64,000 nucleotides of DNA from Planotetraspora silvatica (GTDB lineage Bacteria; Actinomycetota; Actinomycetes; Streptosporangiales; Streptosporangiaceae): positions 1 through 64,000 of the forward strand of contig NZ_BOOQ01000054.1 in assembly GCF_016863315.1 (NCBI RefSeq), written 5' to 3'. Positions 18,148 to 27,043 of the stretch are shown one piece after another. Position 1 is the stretch's first letter. Each line of letters starts with the position of its first letter. The notes beneath the pieces were generated by a model that made no database searches, was not told the DNA's origin, and saw only the letters and a program-made list of their open reading frames with translations. The position numbers and the translations under genes were made by a program.

Positions 18148-18243
18148 TGGCCGACGAGGCGGGCGATGTCTTCGAGGGGGACGCCGGAGTCGGAGAGCAG
18201 TAAAACGAAGCTATGCCGCATCTCTCGTGGCGTGCGCTCGTCA
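18054..18243 (-). pseudogene. Integrase C-terminal fragment, copy 1
   Basis: The minus strand reads TPREMRHSFVLLLSDSGVPL, then EDIARLVGHSGTAVTEAVYR and a tail ending SMDQIFA-stop. This is the last quarter of a tyrosine recombinase, with His-x-x-Arg-like RHSF, HSGT and the Tyr nucleophile in EAVYRKQIR. Everything upstream, including the first catalytic Arg, is missing. The final 97 bases are repeated almost exactly at 20107-20203. The small genes between the copies lie on the opposite strand. Confidence 0.8.
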
Positions 18244-18289
18244 GCCGGTAGCGCAGAATCTCCTTCGCATTGCGCTGTACGGTCGGCGC

Positions 18290-18556
18290 ATGCACATGAC
18301 CGAGCAGCCCGATCTCGACGAGATCGAGGAGCGCTTCGTCGCGATTCTTGAGGGACGGCTGAGCCGTGACGAAGCGGACCGGTGGGCCATGCGCTGGGTT
18401 GCCGATGGTGATCTCGCCTGGGAAGCCCTGGAATGGTGGGCGCTGAACCTCTTGGCCGGCATCGATCTCCCGGCAGGGCCAGCCGGAGACTACCTGCACG
18501 ATGACGAGCAGGTGCGCGCATGGCTTCAAGAGCTTCAGCAACGGAGGCCAGGGTGA
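18290..18556 (+). CDS. Small acidic hypothetical protein, possible immunity protein
   Basis: This is an 88-residue protein starting at ATG 18290 or 18296 (MHMTEQPDLDEIEERFVAIL). It is rich in Trp and acidic residues (RDEADRWAMRWV, WEALEWWALNLLAGIDL) and has no membrane segment. Small, acidic, Trp-rich proteins like this are common next to Imm1 and DUF5958 genes in actinomycetes, but I cannot place it in a named family. It lies inside the pair of integrase-end repeats and runs in the same direction as the next three genes. An immunity role is inferred from context only. Confidence 0.6.
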   Translation: MHMTEQPDLDEIEERFVAILEGRLSRDEADRWAMRWVADGDLAWEALEWWALNLLAGIDLPAGPAGDYLHDDEQVRAWLQELQQRRPG

Positions 18557-18688
18557 CGTTCACGGGGATCAAACTCGTGCCCCCCGACGTGCCAGTCAGT
18601 ACGGAGTTCAGGGGAAGACACGGGGACTCAGGGGACAGGCACATGCCCCCTGTGGCTGACAGTCGCGGCAACACGGAGGTGCACCTTG

Positions 18689-19120
18689 ATGCGGTATCGA
18701 GCCGAGGCGTATTACCGGAAGGAGCATGCCGAGAAGCGGCCGGTCCTCTCTACTCCTGAGGAAGTTGACACGCTGATCGACTCTCTCCTCGCGGGTCCGG
18801 CGTTTCACAACATGGCTGAACTGCATTCCTTGGACCGAGCGCTGTTGCCTTCCGGATTTCCTGACCACGAGCTCCTGGTGGGGGTCGACCGAAAGCTCCA
18901 GGTCGGCGTCCTAGAGTTCATGGACGATGGCAATGTGGTGACGCTCGGCTCTTCGGAAGGCCGGGGCGAGGTTTCCTATTTCATCGTTGGGAACCCGACC
19001 GAGTTTCCGGATCGCTCCGAAATTCCCATCGACCTTGTGCGTCGGGCCGTCAAAGAATTTCTGGTATCTGGAGGACAGCGTCCGACGTGTGTCCAATGGC
19101 AGGTGCCGGAGTTCTGGTGA
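18689..19120 (+). CDS. Imm1-family immunity protein
   Basis: This is a 143-residue protein with the hallmarks of Imm1: VDTLIDSLLAGPAF near the start, SGFPDHELLVGVD, VVTLGSSEGRGEVSYFIVG, then TEFPDRSEIPIDLVRRAVKE and a C-terminal GQRPTCVQW. Imm1 proteins neutralise deaminase-type polymorphic toxins by binding them in the cytoplasm. The start is taken at ATG 18689, with GGAGGT eight bases upstream; a TTG three bases earlier is in frame. No toxin gene is adjacent, so this is an orphan immunity gene. Such genes are thought to protect against toxins of neighbouring strains. Confidence 0.85.
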   Translation: MRYRAEAYYRKEHAEKRPVLSTPEEVDTLIDSLLAGPAFHNMAELHSLDRALLPSGFPDHELLVGVDRKLQVGVLEFMDDGNVVTLGSSEGRGEVSYFIVGNPTEFPDRSEIPIDLVRRAVKEFLVSGGQRPTCVQWQVPEFW

Positions 19121-19228
19121 TTTCGTCCAGCGGCTCGACCGTTCATGATCGTAGGCTTCGGCCGCGGATGACTGGTTCGATTGCCGATGAGAGCTGGTCG
19201 CCTCGGGCTAGTCAGGGAGTGTGGCGAC

Positions 19229-19627
19229 GTGTACGAGCGTGAGGTCGTTCTGAACGAGTTGGCGCAGGGCTTGCGGCCCATGTCATGGGGCGTCGAATGG
19301 TTCGAGGGACTGACCGCTGAGGAGCAATCCGTCGCTCTGTGGGATCTATCCGGGTACTGCATGCAGGCTGGCGCGACCGTTGAGGACGGGCCGGCGAGCG
19401 TGCGTCTGGCGGGCTTACGGCCCACCCATACACCTGCGGTGTTGATCACACGTGGCCGGCTGATGATGGAGCAGCTGGTGAAGATCATCAATTTGCCGCA
19501 GGACGAGCGGGTCAAGGCGTTTCGGCTGCTGGTCGCTCTACTGGCTATCGCGGACCAGCGCCGACGTGAGCGCCATTGCGCCGACGGTTGCAGTCACGCG
19601 TGGCATCAGCTGGGGACAGCGAAGTGA
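19229..19627 (+). CDS. DUF5958-family protein
   Basis: This is a 132-residue protein if started at GTG 19229 (VYEREVVLNELAQGLRP), which follows AGGGAG by nine bases; an ATG at 19181 would add 16 residues. Segments SWGVEWFEGLTAEEQSVAL, GYCMQAGATVEDGPASVR, LRPTHTPAVLI and LPQDERVKAFRLLVALLAI match my recollection of DUF5958, an actinomycete family often found beside immunity genes. The C-terminus has a Cys/His pair (HCADGCSHAWH). Its function is unknown, but its company suggests a role in toxin resistance. Its stop overlaps the next start (GTGA), so the two are translationally coupled. Confidence 0.75.
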   Translation: MYEREVVLNELAQGLRPMSWGVEWFEGLTAEEQSVALWDLSGYCMQAGATVEDGPASVRLAGLRPTHTPAVLITRGRLMMEQLVKIINLPQDERVKAFRLLVALLAIADQRRRERHCADGCSHAWHQLGTAK

Positions 19628-20073
19628 CCGAACCTATGAATCTTGATGCAAGGGCGCTCTTGCTGCGGGAAGCCGGGCTGATCGTCATAGACGCGGCCTG
19701 GTCAGGACGGGCGCCGGCACCCATGGAGGCGTGGCGTTTGATCATCGGTGGGGAAGTGACTCCTACGGCGATGGTTCCGACCCTTGACGGTATTGATCAA
19801 TGGGACGAGGTGGAGGCCGTGTGGGACTCGGTCGCCAGGGATTCGGGGATTTTCGGTGGCCGAAACGAGTTCCTCATCAGTGTGGCGGGACCCGGTGCTG
19901 CTGACGCCCCCTGGGCTCATGTCCGACGCGACTCGCGTCCGAAGTTGGCTCACCACTCCTTCTCACCAGTCGGAGAGCCAGAATTCGTGACCACGTCGCT
20001 CGACGGCCGTTGCGTGTGTGGGGTGACCACGGAGGAGTACGCCGTTTGGGTTGTGGCTCGATCCTTCGAATGA
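19624..20073 (+). CDS. Hypothetical protein coupled to DUF5958
   Basis: This is a 149-residue protein starting at GTG 19624 (VTEPMNLDARALLLREAGL), which overlaps the DUF5958 stop codon. An internal ATG at 19636 is an alternative. It is soluble and acidic, with WRLIIGGEVTPTAMVPTLDG in the middle and a Cys pair near the end (GRCVCGVTTEEYAVWVV). I do not recognise the family. Its position at the end of a run of immunity-type genes, before the second integrase-end repeat, suggests an accessory or immunity function. Confidence 0.65.
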   Translation: MTEPMNLDARALLLREAGLIVIDAAWSGRAPAPMEAWRLIIGGEVTPTAMVPTLDGIDQWDEVEAVWDSVARDSGIFGGRNEFLISVAGPGAADAPWAHVRRDSRPKLAHHSFSPVGEPEFVTTSLDGRCVCGVTTEEYAVWVVARSFE

Positions 20074-20106
20074 TCGCTCCGTAGCTCCGGGCAGTTTCTA
20101 ACGGAC

Positions 20107-20203
20107 TGATCACGTGAAGATCCGGTCCATGGCTTCGGCTCCGCCGAGTAGGACCGGGCGGATCTGTTTGCGGTGGACGGCTTCGGTGACGGCGGTGCCG
20201 CTG
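20107..20203 (+). repeat. 97-bp direct repeat, right copy
   Basis: This is the partner of 18051-18147. On the opposite strand it encodes the same integrase tail. Beyond 20203 the two copies diverge completely. Confidence 0.85.
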
Positions 20204-20205
20204 GA
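20110..20205 (-). pseudogene. Integrase C-terminal fragment, copy 2
   Basis: The frame reads SGTAVTEAVHRKQIRPVLLG and ends MDRIFT-stop. It corresponds to the last 31 residues of the same integrase as the fragment at 18054-18243, but the Tyr of EAVYRKQIR is His here. The homology begins only at HSGT, so this copy is shorter and cannot be functional. Confidence 0.75.
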
Positions 20206-20523
20206 CCGTGGCTCACGTGCGGAGATTACCGCCCGTGGGTTGCTTCTAAGCAAACATAACGAGCGGCCACGACAATTCCGCGGGCGGTCAATCACATAAA
20301 CGAGAGCTTCTGCGTCCGTCGCAGGCTCGTCGGCTTGAGGCCTGGTGGTCGGAACCGGGGGTCAGAACCCGGAGCAGGATATTCGTAATGTCCCATTACC
20401 TCTGAATCCGGCGGGATCCAGAGGGGGACATAGTTGATCAGAACCACCCACTTCCGCAGATAGCGCGGGGGTGGGTTCTGATCAACAAGGACCGGGCGCG
20501 GTCATCGGGGGAGCGGTCGAGGC
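20206..20523. other. Non-coding stretch before mobC
   Basis: No gene is visible. It contains the long hairpin at 20433-20486, and is the likely control and transfer-origin region for the mobC-like gene starting at 20524. Confidence 0.5.
20433..20486. repeat. Long inverted repeat, oriT-like
   Basis: GTTGATCAGAACC at 20433-20445 is perfectly complementary to GGTTCTGATCAAC at 20474-20486. A further CACCC-type pairing, offset by one base, extends the stem towards a roughly 20-nt loop. It sits about 40 bp upstream of a mobC-like gene. Relaxase nic regions commonly lie beside such inverted repeats next to relaxosome genes, so an oriT is plausible. A regulatory operator for mobC is the alternative. 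Confidence 0.5.
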
Positions 20524-20880
20524 ATGTCCGATCAGGGAGTGGAAGCAGGGTCCAGGCAGGTACGGCAGCGGCGGCGGGAGCGGCAGGCCGTACCGAGGCC
20601 GTACGTGGTGAAGTTCGTGCTGACCGAGCAGGAGTACGCGGACTTCCGAGCGGCGGCGGAGCGGCTTGGGTTGGCGCAGGGAGCGTATGCGGCTGTGGCG
20701 TCTTTGGCGGCGGCGCGGATGGCGAACCCGCCTATGCCGGACCCGTTGCGGAAAGCGCTGATCGAGTTGATGCAGGCGTCGGGGCAGGTGCGTCGCATCG
20801 GGGTGAATCTGAATCAGGCGGTCGCTGCGCTGAACGCCACGGGGGCTGATCCTGGGAATCTTCTTCCGTACGCGTTTGCC
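20524..20880 (+). pseudogene. MobC-like relaxosome protein, 3' truncated
   Basis: From ATG 20524 the frame gives KFVLTEQEYADFRAAAERLG and LAQGAYAAVASLAAARM, then LRKALIELMQASGQVRRIGV and NLNQAVAALNATG. This is the MobC/ribbon-helix-helix core of mobilisation accessory proteins, which help the relaxase open oriT. Similarity ends at NLLPYA near 20870. The expected C-terminal helix is replaced by an unrelated Arg/Ala/Ser-rich tail in frame to 21207. No relaxase gene follows. It marks the remains of a mobilisable or integrative element. Confidence 0.75.
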
Positions 20881-22048
20881 GGCGCGGCCTCGCGCTCCCG
20901 CGCCGCCGCGCCCTACGCCCCTCGCCGTCCGGTCGGAGAAGCGGCCAAGTCTGGATCGCGCGACTCGCCATCCGCCGACATGATCGACTCGGTGGCGTCC
21001 TCAGGGGATACTGACATGCGGCTTGACCTGGACGGACGATTAATCGGCACTTGCGTCGCGAAGTCATGCGGTAGCCGCTGTCCACATGTCAATAACATAT
21101 TGGACCGCCATGATCCCGACTTCCGTCAAGCCGTTGACCTCCCAGCCGTCCGTAACGCGATCACAGATCAGCGCGGCGTTGGCCAGGAGACTATCTCGCG
21201 CGCATAGAACGGGACCCGTCATCGTCGTCAGGACGTCCCAATGCTTACGCGTTGGATGAGAAACACCCAGGGAAAAGGACGTGAGCGTGGCTGGCGGCAC
21301 GTCGCCCGGCACTTCGCGCTCGGGGCGCCATCGTGGCCGGATCGGCCATCCCGCTGGCCAAGCAAGAGGTCCGCGACTTCGCCTACGTGACCAACTTTGG
21401 CGGGACCGTGGTGTCGGTCGTCGACACACTCCAACAACCCGCATCTACCGCCGGAGCAGGAGCGAACACCGTCGACGTGGCCCCTGCCCTTGTCTACGGA
21501 TTAAAAGCAATTCTGTCCGCCATTGTCCTCGCCAAACTGCCGGATGGTGACGCTGCGTGGCGTGCCGTACCGCATACACCCGAGCAATCGTGCGCCCTTT
21601 GTCGCCGAGCGCCATTCCCCCACAACCCCCGGCGGGCTGAATCCAAGATCACCTGGCTCCTCGGCGGCGGTCCGGTGCTGCGGCTTGGCGCAGTGGAAGG
21701 TAAGACAGCGAGGACACCAACAGTGCATGACCATATTTGCGACCGGCGTCAGCCGCGGTATCGGCCAGGCAGCGGCGCTCGAGCTTGCTCACGCGGGCGT
21801 GAGTGTCGGCCTCGTCGCCCGCTTTCACGATGTGTCGTGCAGTTCGGAAGGTGTCAGGCGTCCCGGGCCGTGCTGTAGTCCACGTATTCGCTGGTCAGGC
21901 CACCGACGAAGGATATCTGCAGTATCTGCGTGAACCACCGTCCGCGCAGGTCGGCCGAACTGAGCAGGTCCTCGAAAGCGGCGGCAAGCGCTCACACCGG
22001 CAGCGTCGCTACCTTGAGGATATCGATCACGAAGGAGATGATCTCTTC
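20881..22048. other. Gene debris between mobC and isomerase-like gene
   Basis: No complete gene is visible. Traces include a YVTN beta-propeller-like strand (DFAYVTNFGGTVVSVVDT, plus strand, about 21384-21437), an SDR N-terminus at 21727 and, on the minus strand at about 21868-21990, an open tail reading LRGRWFTQILQISFVGGLTS before a stop that I cannot assign. The tail of the truncated mobC frame runs to 21207. Confidence 0.45.
21727..21843 (+). pseudogene. Short-chain dehydrogenase N-terminal fragment
   Basis: From ATG 21727 the frame reads TIFATGVSRGIGQAAALELA, then HAGVSVGLVAR. This is the TGxxxGIG nucleotide-binding motif and first helix of a short-chain dehydrogenase/reductase (an S replaces the usual G in the motif core). 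After VAR the similarity ends and no catalytic YxxxK region follows, so only about 35 residues remain. Confidence 0.6.
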
Positions 22049-22798
22049 ATGGATTACGTCGCCGCCCTGTTCGAGCAGAATGAATTGTTTGGTGAGCTCA
22101 TCCGCAAGGCTGGTCCGTCGACGCCGGTTCCGACCTGTCCGGGATGGACGATCCAGCAACTGTTCCGGCACGTCGGCCGGGGTCACCGCTGGGCAGCCCA
22201 GATTGTGCGCGACCGGGTAACGGATTACCTCGATCCACGCGTGGTGCGCGACGGTAAGCCACCGAGCGATCTCGACGGAGCCATCGAGTGGCTGCACGGT
22301 GGCGCTCGCGCTCTCGTGGAGGCGATTGCGGATGTCGGCGAAGACACTCCGGTGTGGACGTTCCTCGGCCCGCGACCGGCGGCCTGGTGGGTGCGGCGAA
22401 GGTTGCATGAGGCGACGGTCCACCGGGCAGACGCCGCACTGGCTCTGGGAGTGCCGTACGACTTGGCCGCCCCGCTGGCGGCGGACGGCATCACCGAATG
22501 GCTCGACCGGCTCGCCGCAGCCCAGAGGAACGGGGATCCGGCCCCGCTCGACACCGATGCCGTCTTGCACCTGCACGCCACCGACGGCCTCGGCCCGGCC
22601 GGTGAATGGATGATTCGAGCTGACAAAGACGGCATGTCGTGGGAACACGAGCACGGAGAGGGCACGACCGCGGTCCGTGGCCGCGCAGCGGATCTGCTCT
22701 TGGCGCTGCTTCGCCGGCGCTCGGCCGCCGATGTCAGCGTGCAGATTCTCGGCGCTCAGGAGGTCTGGACAAACTGGCTGAACCGCACTCCGCTCTGA
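22049..22798 (+). CDS. Maleylpyruvate isomerase-like (MDMPI/DinB fold) protein
   Basis: This is a 249-residue protein of the actinobacterial family with a mycothiol-dependent maleylpyruvate isomerase N-terminal domain. The start is ATG 22049 (MDYVAALFEQNELFGELI), preceded by AAGGAG; the open frame further upstream is debris. The four-helix DinB-like half contains CPGWTIQQLFRHVGRGHRWA and the metal-binding region LHEATVHRADAALALG. A small alpha/beta C-terminal domain follows (LHLHATDGLGPAGEWMI, then RGRAADLLLALLRRR). Family members probably use mycothiol or a metal, but most have no known substrate. A frameshifted paralogue lies at 52436-53240. Confidence 0.88.
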   Translation: MDYVAALFEQNELFGELIRKAGPSTPVPTCPGWTIQQLFRHVGRGHRWAAQIVRDRVTDYLDPRVVRDGKPPSDLDGAIEWLHGGARALVEAIADVGEDTPVWTFLGPRPAAWWVRRRLHEATVHRADAALALGVPYDLAAPLAADGITEWLDRLAAAQRNGDPAPLDTDAVLHLHATDGLGPAGEWMIRADKDGMSWEHEHGEGTTAVRGRAADLLLALLRRRSAADVSVQILGAQEVWTNWLNRTPL

Positions 22799-23807
22799 AC
22801 GCCGCGCCCAAACCCGGCAAGCCCACCCCGAACGCCCACCAGGATCCAAGAGTTACAGACTGGCGCACATCACGACGCCGGGAAGACCGTCAAACGGACC
22901 TCGCCATGACTACGCGACGGCAAATCACAGGTTAAAAATCGAGCTAAGAGTTCCGTCGACCGAGGCGTGCAGTCGTGTAATGACGACGCCATAGGCTCAG
23001 ACGTCGGATATGCACGCCGCGCCGGCGCCACTCACTGCGAACCGATGCATGATCTGTGTAGGCGCAAAGTGCCGCTTCTCGCGCACGGCCACGTACCTGA
23101 CGGTGGCCGTGGCGGTCGCTTTCCCATCGCCTTGCCGATGAGGGTCCTAGCAGGTCATCGCCGACCTTGCTGAGGTGCGGTAAGCCGGCTTTCCTTTTGT
23201 CTGTCAACCTTTTGCCGCACCATGGGGAAATTGCCTTTCTGATGCCTTGAAGCGTGCCTGGCCGGCGATAGCCAAAGGCATCCGTCATGGGTTCGTAAGG
23301 GTTCGCGAAGTCCGGTCGCCGTACAGTTGCATCATGGCCATCGGTCGGCGCCTCGGACAATCCATCCGAATTTCTTCGTGACCATTACGTCATCGAATGA
23401 ATATTGTTCGGCCCGGGGAATCGCACTGTTTCGCGAGGGCCAGAGATCGACACCACTCTCATGAGGGCTCCTGAGGGGGGAAGCGTGAGCAAGGAAAGCT
23501 TGGCCCCGCACGCAGGTGTCTTCGACGCCGTGCTCCGTATGCGGCCTGACGCGATGCCGGGCGACGGCCTCGGCACCGACCCGAACGTCGTGCCGCAACG
23601 CCTTCAGGGATTGCCTATACGGAGCGGCGCGATAGTCGCCGGACTGTCCATCCCCAGGTCGGGGAGCAAGGCGGGGGACTTACGTGTGCCTCTGGCCGAG
23701 CGGGCGGAAGACCGGTCGGTGCCGGCAATCGTCTCCGTCGATGGCAACGGCCTATTGGCCTGGGGCTACGGATCGCTCCCCTTCGGGCATCAGTTGGAGG
23801 CTGGGCG
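22799..23807. other. Region without a supported gene
   Basis: Open frames exist on both strands (for example 22944-23360 minus and 23404-23829 plus), but none has a convincing start, family motif or codon pattern. The last ~35 bases of the plus frame (EAGRWF before a stop at 23829) resemble the end of the methyltransferase at 59810-60421 (EAGRWFALLR). This suggests the oxidoreductase downstream once followed a methyltransferase here too. Confidence 0.45.
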
Positions 23808-24866
23808 ATGGTTCTCGAATCCGCGGTGACCGATGCCCAAGTGAGAGGGGCGCCTGGTGGGGCGGTCATCACGCTCGTGCAGGGTGTCTCCGGGCGCTTC
23901 ACGAGCCGGCTGCACTCCGAGCGCGTCGCCGTTCAGCTCGGCGTCTGGCTCGGTGTCAGCTTCACCGTCGCGTTCGTGACGGGTCTGATCAGTCACTTCA
24001 TGCAGCATCCGCCGGCTTGGATGTTGTGGCCCTCGCGACCGGTCAACCTGTATCGCGTCACGCAGGGAGTGCACGTCATCGGCGGGCCGGCCACGATCCC
24101 GCTGCTGTTCGGCAAGCTGTGGACCGTCTATCCCAAGCTGTGGCAATGGCCGCCGTTCCGCTGGACGTCGTACGTGCTCTACGGCGCCCTGGTCATCCAC
24201 GTCACCAACGAGTGGGCCAAGGTCCGCAGGAACCTGTGGACCGCGGAGTGTGTCGAGACGCAGGAGGAGCCCCGATCTCGTCGGCGATTCCTCGGCACGG
24301 TCGCCGCCGCCTCCGGGCTGACGGTCCTGGTCACGGTGGGAGAGACGTTCGCGCCGCTGTCGAAGCTGGCGGTCTTGGCGCCGCGGGCTCCCGGCGTGGG
24401 GCCGCAAGGCGTCCCGGTGAACAGGACCGCGGTCGCGGCGGGCGTGAGCCAGATGATCCGCCGTCCGGACTTCCGGCTCGTCGTGACCGGTGCGGTGCGC
24501 TCGGAGTTGTCCTTGACGCTTACCGAGCTGTCGGGGATGCCGCAGCACACGGTCCGGCTGCCGATCTCGTGTGTGGAGGGGTGGAGCGCCGAGGCCGGGT
24601 GGACGGGGGTGCGGCTGCGCGACCTTGCCGAGCGTGCGGGCGTCGTCCCGGACGCCGTAATGGTGGTCGAGTCGCTGGAAAGGTCCAGCATCTACAGATC
24701 GAGCGAGGTGCGGGCTCCGCACTGGAACGACCCTCTCACCTTCCTGGCCCTCCGGATCAACGGGAGCGTGCTGGATCCCGACCATGGTTACCCCGTGCGG
24801 TTGATCGCTCCCGACCGCCCGGGAGTTCTGCAGACGAAGTGGGTCACCCGGGTGATGGTGTCATGA
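23808..24866 (+). CDS. Membrane-anchored molybdopterin oxidoreductase (sulfite-oxidase type)
   Basis: This is a 352-residue protein. ATG 23808 has GGAGG seven bases upstream. Hydrophobic segments at about 43-62 (GVWLGVSFTVAFVTGLISHF) and 88-102, with conserved His63 and His89, form a cytochrome-b-like membrane part. A twin-arginine-like SRRRFLGTVAAASG (158-170) precedes a sulfite-oxidase-type domain with the molybdenum-ligand Cys255 in PISCVEGWS and the C-terminal DHGYPVRLI. Compared with the 452-residue relative at 54929-56287, one membrane helix after WPPFR is missing, so the membrane part has been shortened by an internal deletion or recombination. Its TGA overlaps the next start (ATGA). 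A broken copy of its N-terminus lies at 60400-60905. The electron donor and substrate are unknown. Confidence 0.85.
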   Translation: MVLESAVTDAQVRGAPGGAVITLVQGVSGRFTSRLHSERVAVQLGVWLGVSFTVAFVTGLISHFMQHPPAWMLWPSRPVNLYRVTQGVHVIGGPATIPLLFGKLWTVYPKLWQWPPFRWTSYVLYGALVIHVTNEWAKVRRNLWTAECVETQEEPRSRRRFLGTVAAASGLTVLVTVGETFAPLSKLAVLAPRAPGVGPQGVPVNRTAVAAGVSQMIRRPDFRLVVTGAVRSELSLTLTELSGMPQHTVRLPISCVEGWSAEAGWTGVRLRDLAERAGVVPDAVMVVESLERSSIYRSSEVRAPHWNDPLTFLALRINGSVLDPDHGYPVRLIAPDRPGVLQTKWVTRVMVS

Positions 24867-27043
24867 GTGCGAAGATCCGCCGCTGGGCCGGGTATGGTGC
24901 GGGCGGTGCGCTGATCATCACAGGGCTCGCGGGCTTGCTGGTGGATGCGGCTCGCACTCACCCATTTGGCTGGGCCCTGTGGTTCGGCGGTCTGATCGTG
25001 GCGCATGACGCGCTGGTCGTACCGGTCGTTCTGGCGGTCGGTGCGGCGTTCGCCGTGCTGCGCGAGCCCTTCCGGTCTCCCGCACGTGCGGGGCTGGTCG
25101 TCGCGGCCGTGGTGTGTCTCGTGGCCCTTCCCATGGTTCTCGGGATCGGCAGGAGGGCCGACAACCCCTCGCTGCTGCCCCTGGACTACGGCCGCAACCT
25201 GATCGCGGTCCTGACCGTGATCGCGCTCGCAGCCGCTTCAGCGATGGCCGTGTCTCACCTGCGGACCCGGCCGGAGGCCAGGACGCGGGTGCTGCTCGGC
25301 GCAGCCGCGGGGCTGACCGGCGGTCTGCTCGTCAGCTCCCTGATGGCCGTGCAGGGCATGCTGGACGCGACCGGCTGGGCGTTGTCTCTAGTGAACGCGG
25401 TGATTATGGGTGCCGTGCTGGGAGCGGTCGCCGGGCGGCGAGCACGCGATCTCGCCACCGCGTTCTCCTGCGGCGTGCTCGTCGGCCTACTCGACTGGGC
25501 CTCATGGCAGCTGACGCTGCGTCCTCTCCTCGACGGTGCGGTTCCCACCTGGTCGATCGGCTTCGCCGGCCGGTACTTCCGCGACCTGGTGGGGGACGTT
25601 CTCCTCGGCGGTATCGCCGGCGTGCTCCTGTACGCGGGATTGACCGCGCGCCAGGCCGCCGCGGCGCGATCCGCACCCGCCGTGTCCGCCGCGCCGGCCG
25701 CTCCGCCCCGGATCGTCATCATCGGCGGCGGCTTCGGTGGTGTGAGCACTGCCCGGCGGTTGGACCGCCACGCCGCCCGTGGCCTACGCGCCGAGGTCAC
25801 CCTGATCAGCGACACCAACGCTCTGCTGTTCACCCCGATGCTCGCCGGTGTGGCTTCCAGCTCGCTGGAGCCGCGGCACGTGAGCGCGCCGGTGCGCGCC
25901 GCCCTGTCGCATACGGCGTTCCTGCACGGGCATGTGGACGCGATCGACACGGCACGCCGGGTGGTGCACGTGGCGACGGGGGAGCAGGGCATGGCTGCCG
26001 TGCCGTACGACCTTCTCGTCCTGGCCGTCGGCTCGGTTCCGCACTATTTCGACCTGCCCGGCCTGGCCGAGCACGCTTTCGCCTTGAAGACGATCGGAGA
26101 CGCGACCCGTCTGCGCAACCACGTGCTGGGCATGCTGGAACGCGCCGACCTCGAGACCGGCAGCATCCGCGCGGAATTGCTGACTTTCGTCGTCGCCGGG
26201 GGAGGCTTCGCCGGGACGGAGTTGATCGCCGAGCTGTTCGACCTGGTGCACGGAGTGCTGCACCAGTACCCGAACGTGCGCGACGTCGAGCCCAGGTTCG
26301 TGCTCGTGCACGCCGGTGAGCGTATCTTGCCGGAGCTGTCCGCCGAGCTCGGCGAATACGCGCTGGAGCGGCTGCGCCGCCGGGGCATCGAGTTCCGTTT
26401 GAAGACCGTGGTCGCCGAGTCGCGCCCCGGCGCCGTACGGCTGGGCGACGGGGAGACGATCCCCACTCGCACGCTCGCGTGGACGGCGGGCAACCATCCG
26501 CACCCGCTCGCCGCGGCGCTGCCCGCTGAACACGGCCGGGGCGGATCCGTCGTCGTGGATTCGTTCCTGCGGGTCGCGGGAGTCGAGGGCGTCTGGGCGG
26601 TCGGCGACTGCGCGTTGATCCCCGGCGCTGATGGGCGGCCCTACCCTCCCACGGCGCAGCACGCGCTGCGCGAAGGACGGACGGTCGCCGACAACATCGC
26701 CGCCCTGCTCACGGGCCGTTCGCTCACCGAATTCCGCTTCCGGGGCATCGGCGTCCTGGTGGCGCTGGGCCACCGCACCGCCGTGGCCGAGATTCGCGGT
26801 CACCGGCTGTCCGGGCTGTTCGCCTGGCTGCTGTGGCGGGCGGTCTACCTGGCAAAGCTTCCTGGAGGGGAGAGGAAGGCGCGTGTCCTGGCTGATTGGT
26901 TGATCGAGTTGGCCTTCCCCCGGGACATCGCCCTCACGCCCTCCCCGTCACGACCGGCTCCAGAACCGAGGCCGTCCACCCCCGGCGCACCCATGAGCAA
27001 CGGAACGACCGCCTCCTCCGCCCGTGGAGCGCGACATGAGTGA
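24863..27043 (+). CDS. NDH-2-like flavoprotein fused to an N-terminal membrane domain
   Basis: This is a 726-residue protein starting at ATG 24863 in an ATGA overlap. Residues 1-262 contain about seven or eight hydrophobic helices (for example GGALIITGLAGLLVDAA and LVVAAVVCLVALPMVLGIG). Residues 283-660 are a type-II NADH dehydrogenase-like oxidoreductase. FAD binding is at PRIVIIGGGFGGVSTARRL and NADH binding at FVVAGGGFAGTELIAELF; TLAWTAGN and WAVGDCALIPG are conserved, and FAWLLWRAVYLAKLPGG resembles the membrane-facing C-terminal helix. Ordinary NDH-2 enzymes are about 400-450 residues without the membrane domain. Coupling to the molybdopterin enzyme suggests electron exchange between NAD(P)H, the quinone pool and that enzyme. 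The membrane domain is of no family I recognise. Confidence 0.88.
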   Translation: MSAKIRRWAGYGAGGALIITGLAGLLVDAARTHPFGWALWFGGLIVAHDALVVPVVLAVGAAFAVLREPFRSPARAGLVVAAVVCLVALPMVLGIGRRADNPSLLPLDYGRNLIAVLTVIALAAASAMAVSHLRTRPEARTRVLLGAAAGLTGGLLVSSLMAVQGMLDATGWALSLVNAVIMGAVLGAVAGRRARDLATAFSCGVLVGLLDWASWQLTLRPLLDGAVPTWSIGFAGRYFRDLVGDVLLGGIAGVLLYAGLTARQAAAARSAPAVSAAPAAPPRIVIIGGGFGGVSTARRLDRHAARGLRAEVTLISDTNALLFTPMLAGVASSSLEPRHVSAPVRAALSHTAFLHGHVDAIDTARRVVHVATGEQGMAAVPYDLLVLAVGSVPHYFDLPGLAEHAFALKTIGDATRLRNHVLGMLERADLETGSIRAELLTFVVAGGGFAGTELIAELFDLVHGVLHQYPNVRDVEPRFVLVHAGERILPELSAELGEYALERLRRRGIEFRLKTVVAESRPGAVRLGDGETIPTRTLAWTAGNHPHPLAAALPAEHGRGGSVVVDSFLRVAGVEGVWAVGDCALIPGADGRPYPPTAQHALREGRTVADNIAALLTGRSLTEFRFRGIGVLVALGHRTAVAEIRGHRLSGLFAWLLWRAVYLAKLPGGERKARVLADWLIELAFPRDIALTPSPSRPAPEPRPSTPGAPMSNGTTASSARGARHE

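Noticed and set aside
23684-24862. N-terminal extension of the NDH-2 fusion frame
   Set aside because: It is out of frame with the molybdopterin gene that occupies the same bases, and the ATGA junction at 24863 fits a true start.
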